64,000 nucleotides of DNA from Rhabditophanes sp. KR3021. Its lineage: Eukaryota; Nematoda; Chromadorea; Rhabditida; Alloionematidae. The stretch spans positions 2,108,001 through 2,172,000 of the forward strand of contig CAUJLY010000002.1 of NCBI GenBank assembly GCA_963281155.1, given 5' to 3'. Both the position numbers and the translations under genes were made by a program. Of the stretch, positions 1 through 12,559 are shown piece after piece. The notes beneath the pieces were generated by a model that was not told the DNA's origin, searched no databases, and worked only from the letters and a program-made list of their open reading frames with translations. The first letter of the stretch is position 1, and the number at the start of each line of letters is the position of its first letter.

Positions 1-1107
1 TTTGATTTTTCCGAGGCGTCCTTAAACTTTTTCTTTACTTCATTTTCTCTAATCTTTTGGGTGTTTAGAATATTTTTAGCAATTTTCCACTCCAGTGCAG
101 CTTTGAAATGCTTATCTCGAACGTCCTTAAGTTTTTCTTCAACCCTTTCAAACAGAGTGTCAAAGACAAGATTGTGGTTCCCAACTTGCACACCACGAAA
201 TGACCTTCCATTGTGTAAGAAGTCACGTCCGAGATTGAAGTAATCATTCAGCTTCTTTTGCAAAGATTTACTTATTTTTGGAGGCTGAAGTACTACTTTT
301 TGCTTTGCAAATGTTTTGCTCACCACAGGAGTAGTTTTAGAAACCAAAGGAGCAGCTTTTGAAGTGGAAGGGCTTGCCGTAGAAATCAAAGGAGTAGGCA
401 TAGAGATCAGGGGAGTGTTTTTTGATGCAAAATAATTTGTCTTAATGCCAACAGGAGTTCCGTTCGAAGTTGAAAAGGTAAATTTTGATCCATTCAGAGT
501 CTTTTCTGCGATTGGTGGAATCACTCTACTATGTTGAGCCTTGTCATGCCGTGGAATATCTAAATTGCGATGCTTTCCTAAAGGTTCCATATTTGAAGAA
601 CTAATTTTTGTCGGTGAAATCGCCTTCCTCTTCCTTGTCGAGGCATCTGATACAGAACCGAAAGCCCGTTTTGATATGCTATTGTTTTTTGTTGCTATAT
701 TGATAATTTGATTTTCAGGACGATTTAAAACAGCTGTTAGGTTTTCCGAATAAAAATAACTTGGAAACGGCTCTTTCTCTACACCAGTATTAGTATTGCC
801 AACTGATATCTCCTTCTGAACGAGCATATCTTTACTACTAGCAATGCAATCATTTTTTAAAGTACCTTTATTAGGCATAGTCTTAACAGCGTTATTGTAT
901 AAGGCCAACAATTCAGGATCTGTTTCTTCTTCAACACTCTAAAAAGTTTATTAGAAAACTAGTAAAATAATTGATCAAGCATACCTTAGTATTCGTTTTC
1001 GCAGGTGTACGGGCCTGAACTATTAAGGGTTTTGTCATCGGCGGTGTAGTAGAAATAGGTGGTGATGGTGAAGGCGACAATTCACCTTCTTCCATCGGAG
1101 TGTTCAT
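1..1107 (-). CDS. Pro/Ser/Thr-rich protein, 5' part only
   Basis: Two exons are visible: 1107-985 and 938 to beyond the left edge, joined by a 46-base GT-AG intron (984-939). The protein begins MNTPMEEGELSPSPSPP, then runs through a low-complexity Ser/Thr/Pro/Lys region with a repeated 'TPLIS/APLVS/TPVVS' pattern and a basic RKRK stretch that could be a nuclear localisation signal. The last ~90 visible residues are charged and helical (LQKKLNDYFNLGRDFL, then a Glu/Lys-rich coiled-coil-like tail). I do not recognise the family. The start is preceded by 'tttaag' one base from the ATG, like a trans-splice acceptor. The C-terminus lies outside the window. Confidence 0.7.
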
Positions 1108-2260
1108 ACTTAAATTGCCAATGTAAAATCACTATAACCAAATTTTAAATTAGTATATGCACATTTGAATCATAAATATAGAAGCGTTTATCATGTTTTA
1201 TCTTGCACGTACTATTGCAAGACGTAATGTTCAAAGCATACAAGTGTATCCTTCCAATTTACAAGGAAACGCACACTTTTCAATTTCTATTTGAGACCAT
1301 TGTAATGCTCCAAAGTAATATCAAAAACAATGGTTTGAATAAGCATTTAGGCAAAGTAACTAATAAGTTAATATGTAAACAAGTTTACATGAAATTAACG
1401 CAAAAAATAAATAATATTTATGATAGCAACAATTAACTTGCGTTGAAGCAATTTAGTATACACATTTTTTAGATGTAACAACTGACAGTACAAAAAGTGT
1501 TTACAAAATTCGAGCAGATTCCTTTTTATCGTCTTGATTTAAAAATATCTTTGACTGGCTACTTTTCTGTACTTGTTTATCTATTGCTGATGATTACTAT
1601 GTCGGCATCCCTTCAATAAATCATGTGATATCTATATATACACAACTCGAAAACATTTAAATAACCACAGAAACATTTTTAATGCAATTAAAAGTTTGTT
1701 GATATACACTACTTCCCAAAAGATGGTCTCGTACAGTGAAGACAGCATTGACGTTTGCAGTGAACATCACAATATTCTTTAAGATTGCACATTTTTAATC
1801 AGGAAATGAGTGATTGTATCAGTGAGTCATTTTATGAGTTCACACCATTTCCGATAAATCTACTCACGATTACCATCCTGCACCATTAAACTTTCATTTC
1901 CTCATCCCCTAAACTTTTTTATTTATCTTTTTATCTTTAAACAAATATCCTCCTTAAGTTACAAATCTATAATTTGTACTTTTAACTCATTTTAATATTC
2001 ATACTCATTTATTAAAAATGTGCATAGAGTATCATGTTCCTAAAGTTTTACTTTTTGCTTTGCACCAACAAAAAAGCTTTTAACAAAATTTACATTATGT
2101 TCACTTGTTAATGACATCGAAATCAATGCCTTGCCCTTTGCCCCTTGATAATAATGAAAATAAAAAATAAGCTTTTCTCTATGCCATTTTAAACAAAGAT
2201 ACCACTTCTCTTTGCCTACAACGAAAAGTTAAGGCAAGCCTAAATAATTTGACCAGGACA
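1108..2260. other. intergenic, no gene seen
   Basis: AT-rich spacer between the divergent first gene and TMIE. A 77-codon open frame at 1203-1436 (+) has no domain, no splice context and AT-driven composition; I do not call it. The stretch probably holds the promoters of both flanking genes. A short GA run (agagagagag) directly precedes the TMIE TATA box. Confidence 0.5.
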
Positions 2261-2270
2261 AGAGAGAGAG

Positions 2271-2278
2271 TATAAAAG
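2271..2278 (+). promoter_or_regulatory. TATA box of the TMIE gene
   Basis: 'gagagagtataaaagtgg' is a good metazoan TATAAAAG box about 230 bases upstream of the TMIE start codon, preceded by a GA repeat. It would place transcription start near 2300 and give a 5' UTR of about 200 bases, or an outron if the message is trans-spliced at the AG (2498-2499) next to the ATG. Confidence 0.5.
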
Positions 2279-2501
2279 TGGCAGCTTATTGTGGTTAAAC
2301 ATATATGAAAGAAACCAAAGAATGGAGTAGAAACAAAGTGCCGATACTAGTACTGACGTTTTGGCCCATATTACTTGCCAGCCAAAAGAAACGTACTTTG
2401 TCTTTCAAAGTTATTGCTTTCGATATATTAGCTACAACTTGAAAGAGTCGTTCAAATTTTATTCTTCAAAATAACACAAAAACAACTTGGTGTGGTTAGC
2501 T

Positions 2502-2934
2502 ATGAGTGGTTCTGATGTTGGAGATTCTTCTATGGCTGCTTTGGATCAGTATGTAGCACCGGGGTTGAGGTTATGGATGTTGCTGGCCTTGATTTTTGGA
2601 GTTTTGATTATAATGGGTGAGTGAATAAACATTTTAAATTGATGTAAATTCATATTTATTATTTTTAGTTGTCATAGTTTGTTGCATAATGCGCTTTCGA
2701 ATTCCTAGAACAAAAAGACAAATTGAACTAGTTGCTGCTAAAAGGAAACAAAGGCACGCCAAAAGCAAGAAACAGCCAGAAGAAGGCCACACAGGAGACG
2801 ATAAAGCTCAAACAATTGTTATGAACAGTCTTTCCAAAACTTCAAGACATACAACAGTCAAGGACACCGCTCTCCTCATTTCGAACCCAAAAAATGGATC
2901 CTCAAACAAACACGTGCAAAACACAATCGTCTAA
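2502..2934 (+). CDS. TMIE: TMIE-like transmembrane protein of the mechanotransduction complex
   Basis: Exons 2502-2616 and 2669-2934 encode 126 residues. After a ~23-residue N-terminus comes LRLWMLLALIFGVLIIMG-VVIVCCIM, a single membrane segment, then RFRIPRTKRQIELVAAKRK and a Lys-rich, probably cytoplasmic tail. The 'RLW...TM...CxxxxRxPRT(K/R)x(E/Q)IE' signature matches vertebrate TMIE, a subunit of the hair-cell mechanotransduction channel complex that pairs with TMC proteins. The intron falls inside the membrane segment. The start was chosen as the first ATG with a coherent frame; 'gtggttag' lies two bases upstream. The tail after the PRT motif is not conserved in detail. Confidence 0.85.
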
Positions 2935-3428
2935 TGTCCTACTAATCTACTATCTCTCTCTTTCCCTTGTCCTTTGAATCATTTTCGAACACAACAATCT
3001 ATTGACACTTATATGTTTTAAGATTAACAACAGAAAGTGTCTTGTACAAAAAATATATGACCAATCATATTTACATATAATATTTTATTTTCGAATTTTA
3101 TACGTGTGATTTTAAATCGTCTAACTTCTTTTTTGTTCTAAATCATCATGTCTGTTTGTTGGTGTAACAGGCAGTGTGTTTACAACTTTGCCTATATTTT
3201 TTGTTTAATAGCTTATGTCCTGTTTTAATCATCACAACAACAAAAACGTCCATACACCACTGTATAATCTTTATTTGTGGTTTTAAATTTATATCTATTT
3301 TTAATATTAATTTCCTTTCCATTGTGCGTCACTACTTAAATCCACAAAATTTAATATTTGCTATAAATAAAATGATTCACCAACCATAAACGATTTGTTT
3401 GTTCCAGAATATTCTCAAGTAGCTTTGA

Positions 3429-6400
3429 ATGGATGCACGTTCTCAATTCATTCAAGCCACTGTTGACGCTCGTGTCAAACGATTAGAATCCATTAAACAA
3501 GATGAGGCTATTGTTAAGTTACAGTCTGCTTGCAGATCTAAGTTAGTTGTTGGGGCAAGATTGAAGGACATCAAAACATTTTATTCTGATTCAGCTCCTT
3601 CTAGTCAAATTAAAAACGTTCAGATGCTTAATGATATCACGTATGTATTGGTCTTGTCTAAGAAAAAAGGCCTTGTCTCTGGAGAATCTTATATTGTATT
3701 GATTTTGAGGAAAATTATTCAAAGTCTAGAGTCTACTAACACCAAAGTTTCCTTTGGGGGTTTATTTTTGTCGAAGATACACTTGAAACGTGCAAATGTT
3801 ACAATCAATGATTTGTTTAATAAGATTACAATTTTATTGAGTGAAATGGAACCATCCGCAGTCTTACACTCAAAAACGTCTGGTACACTAGTACACTTTT
3901 TGGTGTCCTTTTCCTCAACGTCTACATGGAGTTTAATCAAGAATAATGCGTCCGTACAATCAGCTTTAGGATCATTGTTCGTTCCGTTAATTGGTCTTTT
4001 GACGTCACCCAAAACATACCAATGCTTACTCACCTTTCTGGAGAGGGGAATTTGTGAAAGAAAAGTTGCTATTTCAAAGGAATGTATCAATGCTGTTTTT
4101 ACACTACTATTTAGGTCTTTCAAGCAGGAAGGTTTAGACAAGGCAGAAGTCATAGAAAAATTCCTGAAACTATTATCAATCCCTTCTTTATTTAAAAGAT
4201 TTTCACACTTTTCACTTAAACAAATTAGTGAAAGTGGTTTATTTCTCAAAATTATCAATTTTCTTAATCAAAATCCCGAATACACAAACAAAACTTTAAA
4301 AATTGAAGAGTACCTCCCTTTCATGGGTAATTATTTGTATTTGTCAAATTTGCATCAAAACATAATGATTGAAAATTTACCCGATTGGTTAAGTCATATC
4401 AACAATTTGTTAAGGCTATGTCAGACACTTTCACCTTTATCCAAGTCAGCCGAAAACAAATCTTCCAAAACAACAACGTATTGGCATCCATTGTTTGGAA
4501 ACATCTCATACAAACTAGAAAACACCAGTTCAGAGGCCTTTATAATGATGAAATCACAAATTTCATTATTATGGTCTTGTCAGCTGATTCGTCCCCTCTT
4601 TCACAATATTATTCATGCAACTGGTAGCTCAAAAAGAAAAGAAGACCAATGTAAAAACTCGGCCAACGACGGTGAAAATGGAACCTTTTCCTTTGGTGAG
4701 ATAAGCAATTCCCTACAAAGTAACTTCAAACTATTTAATTTAAGTATTACTTTATATTACAGATTTACTAAAGAAAATATCGAACCGCCAACAGACATCT
4801 TCTATTATGATACCTCCTGGCGTCAACGGTAAGACCATGTTTGGGAGAAACTTAAAAGTTATTTATTATAAATGGAATAAGACTAAAGTTGAGTGGCAAT
4901 TACATCTTTAAGCTCGAAAAATTTATCAACTAAAGGTTGTCCGAGCAATGTGGCATTAGCTGGAGAGTTTGTATGCTTCCTCGATTGCTACACTTTCCGT
5001 GATCCACATTTGCTACTTGACTGCCAAAATGAATCTTGCTAATTCATTCTCTTCGTTTTCTGCTCTAACATCACCATAGAATAAATCTTTCTTTTGAACA
5101 TTCAAAACACAATCCTTTGGAACATACAACCCATACACATTCTTCTTAATCCCATCACTTGACTTTGGAACTTTAGCAAACAGTTCTTTGACAAGCATTT
5201 TAGTTGTGTGGTTTGCATACTTTAGCCTAGCATTGTCTCTAGCCTTTTGCAACCCGGCACAAGTAAAGTTCAAAAAATGACTATTGGATGAGAATGGCTC
5301 CAAACATTCGGGACACTTGTAGATTTTGGGGCTCTTTCTACTCCATCGCCTAATTTTGATAGTCTCGGAAATTCTGCTTCATTTGAATAAGCAAAGAATG
5401 CTAACTTTGCCAAGCGATGGATATTTTGAATATTTCTCTTCACCGCATGCCGCTACTTTGCTTGTTATTTTTCTAGGAAACATCCGTTCCATTTCCAAAA
5501 TAGATTCTCCTGACACATCCGTGATAATATTGTCCTTTCTTAGTTTGCCGTAATTATTGAGGATTTCAGGAAGAGTGGACGGCTTTGGGAATAATCCTAT
5601 ACTATTGATGTATTTCCTTAGCTTCTAAATAGCGTTGACTGTTGTATCTCCATCAAGAATCGAAGGTATCTCAAATCGGTGGCCAATATTCATAATTTGA
5701 TTTAAATGAGTAGTGTAAGTTTCTCTGAATTGTTCAGAGTAGCCAAATGAAAGTGTAACTATCTTTCTTAGTTGAGGCACATTTTCTATAATCGGATAGC
5801 AAGCTTTCATTATCTATTCCAAAGAAGAATAAAGCGAATTTCAATTCCGTAATGCCGCAATCCTTTAAGATATCATGTACCTGATCAAATCTGGATACAG
5901 CATGTATCTTTGTCAAATCAGCTGGAGCTAACAACATATTTTCACTCAATCAAGCGATCATTAACTTTCTATAAGCAACAATCTCCTCGTTTCTTTCAAA
6001 AACCTCTTTAACCTTTTGAGCTCTTTTTCCTTCTCAAACTCCTTATTGATAGCTTTGATAAGCACATCAACTTTTTTCCTACGCACAATCAGTTCGTCGT
6101 GGCCCCTTTGAGCAGTAGTAAGAATGTTTCTATGGCAGTTGTGCTGCAAATGGAAAACAACGGTGTCCCGACGACTTCACGATTGGCTGAAACTAATTGC
6201 AATATAAATGTAAATATTAGTTATCATTTTGTTGTGAGCCAAAGGTAATAGCTTTCAATGGCTTTGTCGAGGTATCTTCAGTTAGCTGCTGGAGTTGGGG
6301 ATTGGCTAAAGACGAATTACAATATAATTGCTAATATTACTTACCATTCTCACTTTCTCCAAACTAATTGCTCTTGTAATAACGACAGGCGAAACTCCAG

Positions 6401-9400
6401 TTGCTTCATGAGACGCTTCCTCGGATTTCTACCATCTCTACTTGCTTTCTTATCATTCTTGGCTAATAATCCCAGTAATTAGGTGATGTTTAACTAAAAT
6501 AGTGTGATTAATATAAATTAACACCATAAATAAGAAGACAAACGCATGTTACTTTCGTTTAAATAAGAATGAGATGACAAAACATCGTTGTGGATGTTAT
6601 AAGCGAATTTTGAAGTAACGATATCTTAATCAGAGTAATTAGCATAAAGCATCGTTGGTGACTTAAATTTAAAATATACATAATAAAATTGATAATAAAA
6701 ATAATCTATTTAATTTCCCAAAGTAATCATTAACTATTATTAGAAATGGTTTGTCACTTGTACCAGAATACCATCAAGACCTTCCCAAACATTTATATTG
6801 ATATTTATTCGGTAAGAAAAATCTTTATTACAAGACATACTAAAATTTAAAAAATTAGAACAAGATGCAATTTTATCACAATAGATAGATGTTTTAGTGC
6901 ATGCCTAAGTTTGAAGTTCCTGAGACATCAAGGTTTGCTAAAAACGTAGCCATCTTCAAGATAATATCTACTCAGTTCCAAGATCTTGAGAGATGTGTTA
7001 TAATTGTTTTGTTCCTTTTTCATGCAGCATTACATTTTCTTTGGAATTTAGGGGAATTCTCCTCCAAGTTTTGCATCAATTAGTTTGCGATGTGCAATTG
7101 ATCTGGTTTGTATTTGACCTGTTATACCGACATATTCAATATTACTGAGAAAGTCATTATCATTCAATCCTTGATAATTTACTCCTTCTGCAATATCCTA
7201 CAATAGATAAACAGCTTGACCAATTTGTTCAGCTGACTTCTGAGTTTCAGCAACCCTTTAATTCTCATATAACAATTAAATCAGGAATTACATTCGTAAG
7301 AATCTTATTTTTATTGATAAGCATGCCCAACATACATCCTATCATGCCAAAAATCTTTTCAGCAGTATACATCTTCTTTGCTTCAGTCATTGAGAGTTGG
7401 AACATTTTTTGATTCCATATATTTGAAGTGCCTAAATATTTGAATTTTATTAAGAACCAGATTCGGAATACACCTTTTGGAGACTTCTTTTCTTTGCCAT
7501 TGCCTTGCAAGCGGTCTATCTCCAATCAAATGAGATCTTAACTTTTTACATAAGAGCGTTGATTAATGTAAACCTATTTTGACACTTATAAACATAGTAA
7601 AAAGAACATTTTTTACCACTTGTGGTCTTCCCTTATTAGTCGTCCTACCAAGCGAACCCCTTAAGCCCTTGATTTTATAAATATGCCACTAGACTTAGTT
7701 TTTTCATCAGTTTAGAGCTTATTCCCGAAGCAAGTCTGAGAAAAGTCAAGGTTTTTGACCATTTAGCCCTATGCCTCGGAGCAATATATTTTATAAAAAT
7801 TCTGTTTCTCTAGTTTGAAAAACCTGGAATTTATCTACCTTTACCATCAAACAGATTTTCAATATCTCACGAAAAAATATTACGACTAAGATACTAATTT
7901 ACGGAAATTACGGTTTAAGTAGAAGGAAATATCTTGCCTGTAAACTACCTTCTCTATAATCTTGATTATTTGCTGCGTCTCTTCATAGACTCGAAGTTCT
8001 GTCGATATTAACTATTTTTCTTGGCCATTCATATGATTCACCTCTTAATTTTCATTTCTAAATTTGCACCAGAACATTTAGACACATTTGTATAAAAGTG
8101 GTTATTTCAAAATAAATTCAAGTTTAATGTTAAATAAACGAAATATAGCTAATCTTCTTGTTTCATAGGGAATCACTACAGAAGATGTTATCCTACCAGC
8201 ATTGTGGACTCATATTAATAATGAAGGAAAATCCATGAGATTTTATCTTAAGATGCTGCAAACGGATGAACATTGTGTTTCTGAACATGCTTCTACCATA
8301 ATTTTATTCTGTAATGCTTCAGTCAGTATACTAAACATGTTAGATGAAAAGGAAATGTATGAAATTCAGAAGCCTTTTGAATTGAGTCAACTTGCGGAAA
8401 TCGCTAAATTTGCCAATCTATTCTGCTTCAATGCTATTTGGCGGAAACATTTAGTCATCAAAGATCCCAAAAGCAACCCAATATTTGATGCAGTCTATCA
8501 ATTACTAAGTGTTCTATACAGCTGTGACATGAGACGATCATTTACTAGTCATATTAAGAAATTTTGGATTGCACCAGATGTAAAGTCAAACTTTTTGATC
8601 TCTCAATTTGAAAGTAATGAATCAAATGCTAAATTTATGTTGAATTATATGTCCCATTTGATTCCTTTGCTGGATAGAGTTGACTTCTTTAGGCGAATTG
8701 TGGCTAGGGAAAAGGAGAATTATTCATCACCAACGATGGCTATAACCATTGAACGGTCACATTTAATCGAAGATGGATACAGACAACTAAATAACATGAA
8801 TCCGAAAGAATTAAGAAATACAATTAGAATCAAATTCATCAATGCTCAAGGTTTAGACGAAGCTGGCATAGATAGAGATGGCGTCTTCAAAGAATTTCTA
8901 GAATTGACGCTCAAAAAAGTCTTTGACCCCCAACTTAATTTATTCATCACTACTGAAAATAATTATGTGTTTCCTTCCCCCGACTTCAAGTATCCATGAT
9001 GAACATTTACAATTATTTACATTTGTCGGAAAGATGCTGGCGAAGGCAGTTTATGAAGGAATCGTTACGGATTTGCAGATAGCTCCAGTCCTCTTGTCTA
9101 TTATAGCTAATAAGAAACTTTCTGGGTTTAACCCTCTATCCTCGTATGTTTTGGGCATAATTTGATGAAACACGTTTGAAAGCCACAGATGCAACAAAAG
9201 AGGGATTACTTTAACATAAAACTAACAAAAAACTTATTAAAATCAGAATGAGGTAAAGAGGAGATTGATGTAGCTTGAGAAGTGCTAGCTTTGCAAATTT
9301 TTGTGACGATAGAGGGATGCTTAAGCCACATTATTTGATTAGATTGTTCACTAGAATTAATATTAGTCAATACTTTTGGCATACTCAATTCCAAGAGCTT

Positions 9401-12381
9401 CATTCACATCCAAGTCAGAAAGATACACGACAACAATTTTCTTCTTTTTCATCCCAATTCCAATACATCTTTCGAATTAAGAGAGGTATTTCTTTTAGCC
9501 TTTAATTCAATATAACTGCGATGTCTTTGTACACGGCTATCAGGACAATAACGGAAATAATTAATTCTTTCCTCATTCACAACCACCTCAAATCGCTTTA
9601 CTTGGTCAAGAATTCCAATGACCATGTCGAAATAATCCTCTTCTGTTGCTAGTTTAGGGAACAATTTAACCTTCAATCTTCCATTCATCTTCATGCGATC
9701 AGAGACTCTATCCAAAGTACTTTTGTTCTTTGCATTTGCACCAAAATTATATAATATTCTTTTGTCTTTATACAAAAGGTCTGATAAGTAACCTATTGTA
9801 TGCTCTAATCTAGGTCTATCGAATAGAGATTTGACAATTGCATAATCCTCAACAATACTTCGATTGACGGGGACTTCTGGTAGATTGGTAGTTAATGCCA
9901 CAACCGAGAGAATGTTGTATCGTGATGATTTCTTAAGGTAGTCACCACTTCCTTTCACTGGGGGTTTAGCACCGACCTCTGTTATCAACGTAAGTAAAGC
10001 ATGCCATTCAATCAACATTCCATTTACTTTTTTGTCTAATTGCTGGATCTTCAATATACTTAAGAATAAGACCCATGTGACGACGAGTATCTCCGTGGAA
10101 ACAGCTTTCACTCTTTTTTACCTACTTTCTTGCATCTGAAAGTACCCAAAGCTTTTTCTTCTTCTAACATCGACTTGCAATAATCAGACTGAAACACAAC
10201 ACATCATAAATAACAACATAAATAAATAATACCATAAATTATCATTTTCTTCTTTCAAACATTTAGGCTAACCGAATTGTCTCAATTAGACCCACCTTTG
10301 TATAAATCATTAACCTACCTCAAGCATTACAAAGACTCGGATGACGTAGCAGATCTAGATTTAACTTTCTCCGTAGACGAAGATCGACTTGGCACAATCA
10401 CCACAGTAGACCTTATTCCCGGAGGTAGACACGTGAACGTGACGAATGAAAACAAAATCCGGTACATACACACAATGGCCAACTACAAAGTTTTCAAACA
10501 AACACGCGAGCAAAACGCAGCCTTCGTTCGTGGTTTCCAAACAGTCCTTGATCAAACTTGGTTGAATTTCTTTTCGCCTCATGAAATTCAATACCTGATT
10601 GCTGGCAACTCAGATGACTTTAATATAAGTGATCTTAGATACAATACCCACTATTATGGAGGTAAAACAATACTATTACTGGGAAGGGCATAAAATTATA
10701 AAAATATATAAATTCATAAAAAGAATTATTAATGAATGGTGTAGTTAACTTACATTATCAACTATAAAGATGTCAAATCATTCCCATCGAATTTAATCTT
10801 CAGTTCTCATGCTTTCTCTTGTATTTGCCAACGAACTCTGTTTATTTCGTGATCATAAGAATCAGTTCCTTTTCACAAAACAGACAATAACGGGAATGCT
10901 CTGTTCCATCATTTTTTTCGGATACCACTGATCGTTTTAACTGATCTACAATTTCAATCATCATATCAAACTAATCTCCATTATTTGTTAGTTCAAGGAG
11001 CAACTTCACTTTCAACTTTAGACCATTAGACATCCTTTCATATGTTCTAATTAAATTTCTTTCTGATGAAACGTAATTAACAAAATTCGAAATAGTATCT
11101 ACATCTTCAAATAAAGTGACAAATGTAGAATTTCATCCCTTAGTCTGGTTCCTTTCAATAATTCTTGGACAGTCTTTTAATTACCAATTATACTTTCATT
11201 GACTGGGACTTCTGACAAACTTATACTCATTGCAACATATGATTCTGAATCTTGTAGATTCATTTGTATAATTGTCACATTCTTCCACCGGCGGCTTAAC
11301 ACTAAACTCTCTCATTAACATAAATAAACCAAGACCATACGACGACTAATAGTAATTGCATGACAACATTTAGAACCTTTCCATCTATTTTGTTATGTTT
11401 GAAGTTATGATTAGCACCTTCTTCGCCCAACATTGATTCAATGCAATCAAAATGAAGTATCCCTAACTTCCCGATACTTTTGAACAAAGCGTAATCAAGA
11501 TTAATAGAGCCTTGATTGCAATATTTAACTGATGTCTTTATCATCGAAGTATCCAAAAAATTATAGTATTCTTGAATAACAAGATTAATCTTCTATACTG
11601 TGTAAGTGACTTTATTTGTTCAGCAGTATACGACTGAAACATTTGTTGACTAAGTACAATAGTTTTACCAAAACATTTGCATATAATTGAGAATCATCTG
11701 ATTAATTAGATTAACTTTCCTCCTGATTACTTGAGATGTCTATCCATAAACAAGACGTTTCATCAACTTTGGCAACTTTCTTTGAACATCCTTTGTTACA
11801 TCTTTCTCACACTTTATTCTGACCAAAGCAAATGTAATTACAAACTAATCAAATGCCATTAACCATGCTTCACAAAGGCTTTCTTTCCAATTATTCTTCA
11901 AGACATTTAGGTCAATTTAAAGAATGTGTCATTTAAAACTTTGTAAAATACAGATTTTAACATTAAATCTAAAAATAAAGTAAATATTAACATGAACATT
12001 TTTGCAGGATTTCACAGCAACCATAAGGTTATTAAATGGCTATGGGATATATTGGAGAATGACTTTACAAATGAGGAAAGACATCTCTTTATCAAATTTA
12101 TTACTTCTTGTTCGCAACCTCCTATTTTGGGATTTAAGTATCTTAATCCTCAATTTAGTATAAGGTGTGTTGAGGCAAATGAAGACGAAGATCCAGGTGA
12201 CACATTGGCTTCTGTTGTAAGAGGATTCTTCGCCATCAAAAAGAAGGTAAATGCAACGAGGTTACCGACAGCATCAACGTGTTTCAATTTACTCAAATTA
12301 CCCAACTATAGTAGACGCTCCATTCTACTTGACAAACTGAGATACGCGATACACGCAGACACTGGCTTTGAAAATATTTAA
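3429..12381 (+). CDS. UBE3B: HECT-type E3 ubiquitin ligase, UBE3B family
   Basis: Recognised exons: 3429-4695, 4763-4828, 8169-9143, 10267-10661, 12008-12381. The N-terminus has an IQ-like segment ([16 protein letters not shown]) and a helical region containing [10 protein letters not shown] (human UBE3B has WHPVLGWFS). The HECT domain runs from about [17 protein letters not shown] through [13 protein letters not shown] and [16 protein letters not shown] to [16 protein letters not shown], in which the thioester Cys (codon 12280-12282) is intact. Two problems: (a) the frame breaks at a run of five Cs (8977-8981) between YVFPSP and [12 protein letters not shown], where four Cs restore it; (b) the 4763-4828 exon leaves phase 1 but the 8169 exon needs phase 0, so the exon for the ~35 residues around human 'LTTLTQIRLQILT' was not found. 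Introns holding antisense decayed sequences separate the HECT exons. Confidence 0.9.
5013..6200 (-). pseudogene. decayed coding element in UBE3B intron, antisense (copy IE1)
   Basis: Reading the minus strand from ~6200 down to 5013, one mostly coherent protein emerges, interrupted by three in-frame stops and at least two frame changes. It starts with a Lys/Glu-rich coiled coil ([20 protein letters not shown]), continues [19 protein letters not shown]..., then [17 protein letters not shown], and ends in a Cys/His segment ([21 protein letters not shown], a C2HC finger-like spacing) followed by [15 protein letters not shown] and a tail ending ARFILAVK. I do not recognise the family. It lies wholly within a UBE3B intron and is read opposite to it. 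It could be an old transposable element or a retired nested gene. Confidence 0.5.
6880..7525 (-). pseudogene. decayed coding fragment in the same intron (copy IE1b)
   Basis: The minus strand encodes [16 protein letters not shown]... leading to [19 protein letters not shown], and then, in a broken frame, [16 protein letters not shown] and [19 protein letters not shown]. The MFQ...YTAE(K/Q)I segment is also present in the copy in the last UBE3B intron (about 11.6 kb: [15 protein letters not shown]), so the two are probably related. In-frame stops separate the pieces. The rest of this 3.3 kb intron (6200-6880 and 7530-8168) shows no coding sense; the missing UBE3B exon should lie somewhere in it. 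Confidence 0.45.
9220..10180 (-). pseudogene. decayed coding element in UBE3B intron, antisense (copy IE2)
   Basis: Fills most of the intron 9144-10266. Minus strand: [20 protein letters not shown], a frame change, then a long open stretch with [79 protein letters not shown] and [20 protein letters not shown]. It aligns segment by segment with copy IE3 in the next intron ([30 protein letters not shown]). This copy is the better preserved of the two, with one uninterrupted frame of about 220 codons. No known domain is recognised. No terminal repeats were seen by eye. Confidence 0.55.
10790..11950 (-). pseudogene. decayed coding element in the last UBE3B intron, antisense (copy IE3)
   Basis: Paralogous to IE2 and in the same antisense orientation, one intron further on. 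Minus strand, in order: [104 protein letters not shown] and [13 protein letters not shown], broken by several stops and frame changes, so it is more decayed than IE2. Order and spacing of shared segments agree with IE2, which supports either duplication of the intron content or two insertions of one element. Confidence 0.55.
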
Positions 12382-12559
12382 ATCTAAATATCAAACAAAT
12401 CGAACTTTATTTTACGTATCATTTTATATGTCAAGTGTATTAAATAATATAATATTTTATGTGCGTCGATAATTAAAAATGGTTGTTATATTCGTTGTAT
12501 CGAAACTAATTATATGTCATATGTTTTTAATTTCATTATTTGAATATTTTTTAGAAACC

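Noticed and set aside
1203..1436. 77-codon open frame in the 1.1-2.3 kb spacer
   Set aside because: AT-driven composition, no splice or promoter context, no recognisable domain.
3719..4258. 179-codon open frame on the minus strand inside UBE3B
   Set aside because: Shadow of the well-supported plus-strand UBE3B exon; no independent evidence.
12479..12559. Upstream in-frame ATG extending amphiphysin by 27 hydrophobic residues
   Set aside because: The extension crosses a strong 'attttttag' acceptor five bases before the MFANHLKKK start, and N-BAR proteins begin with the amphipathic helix directly.
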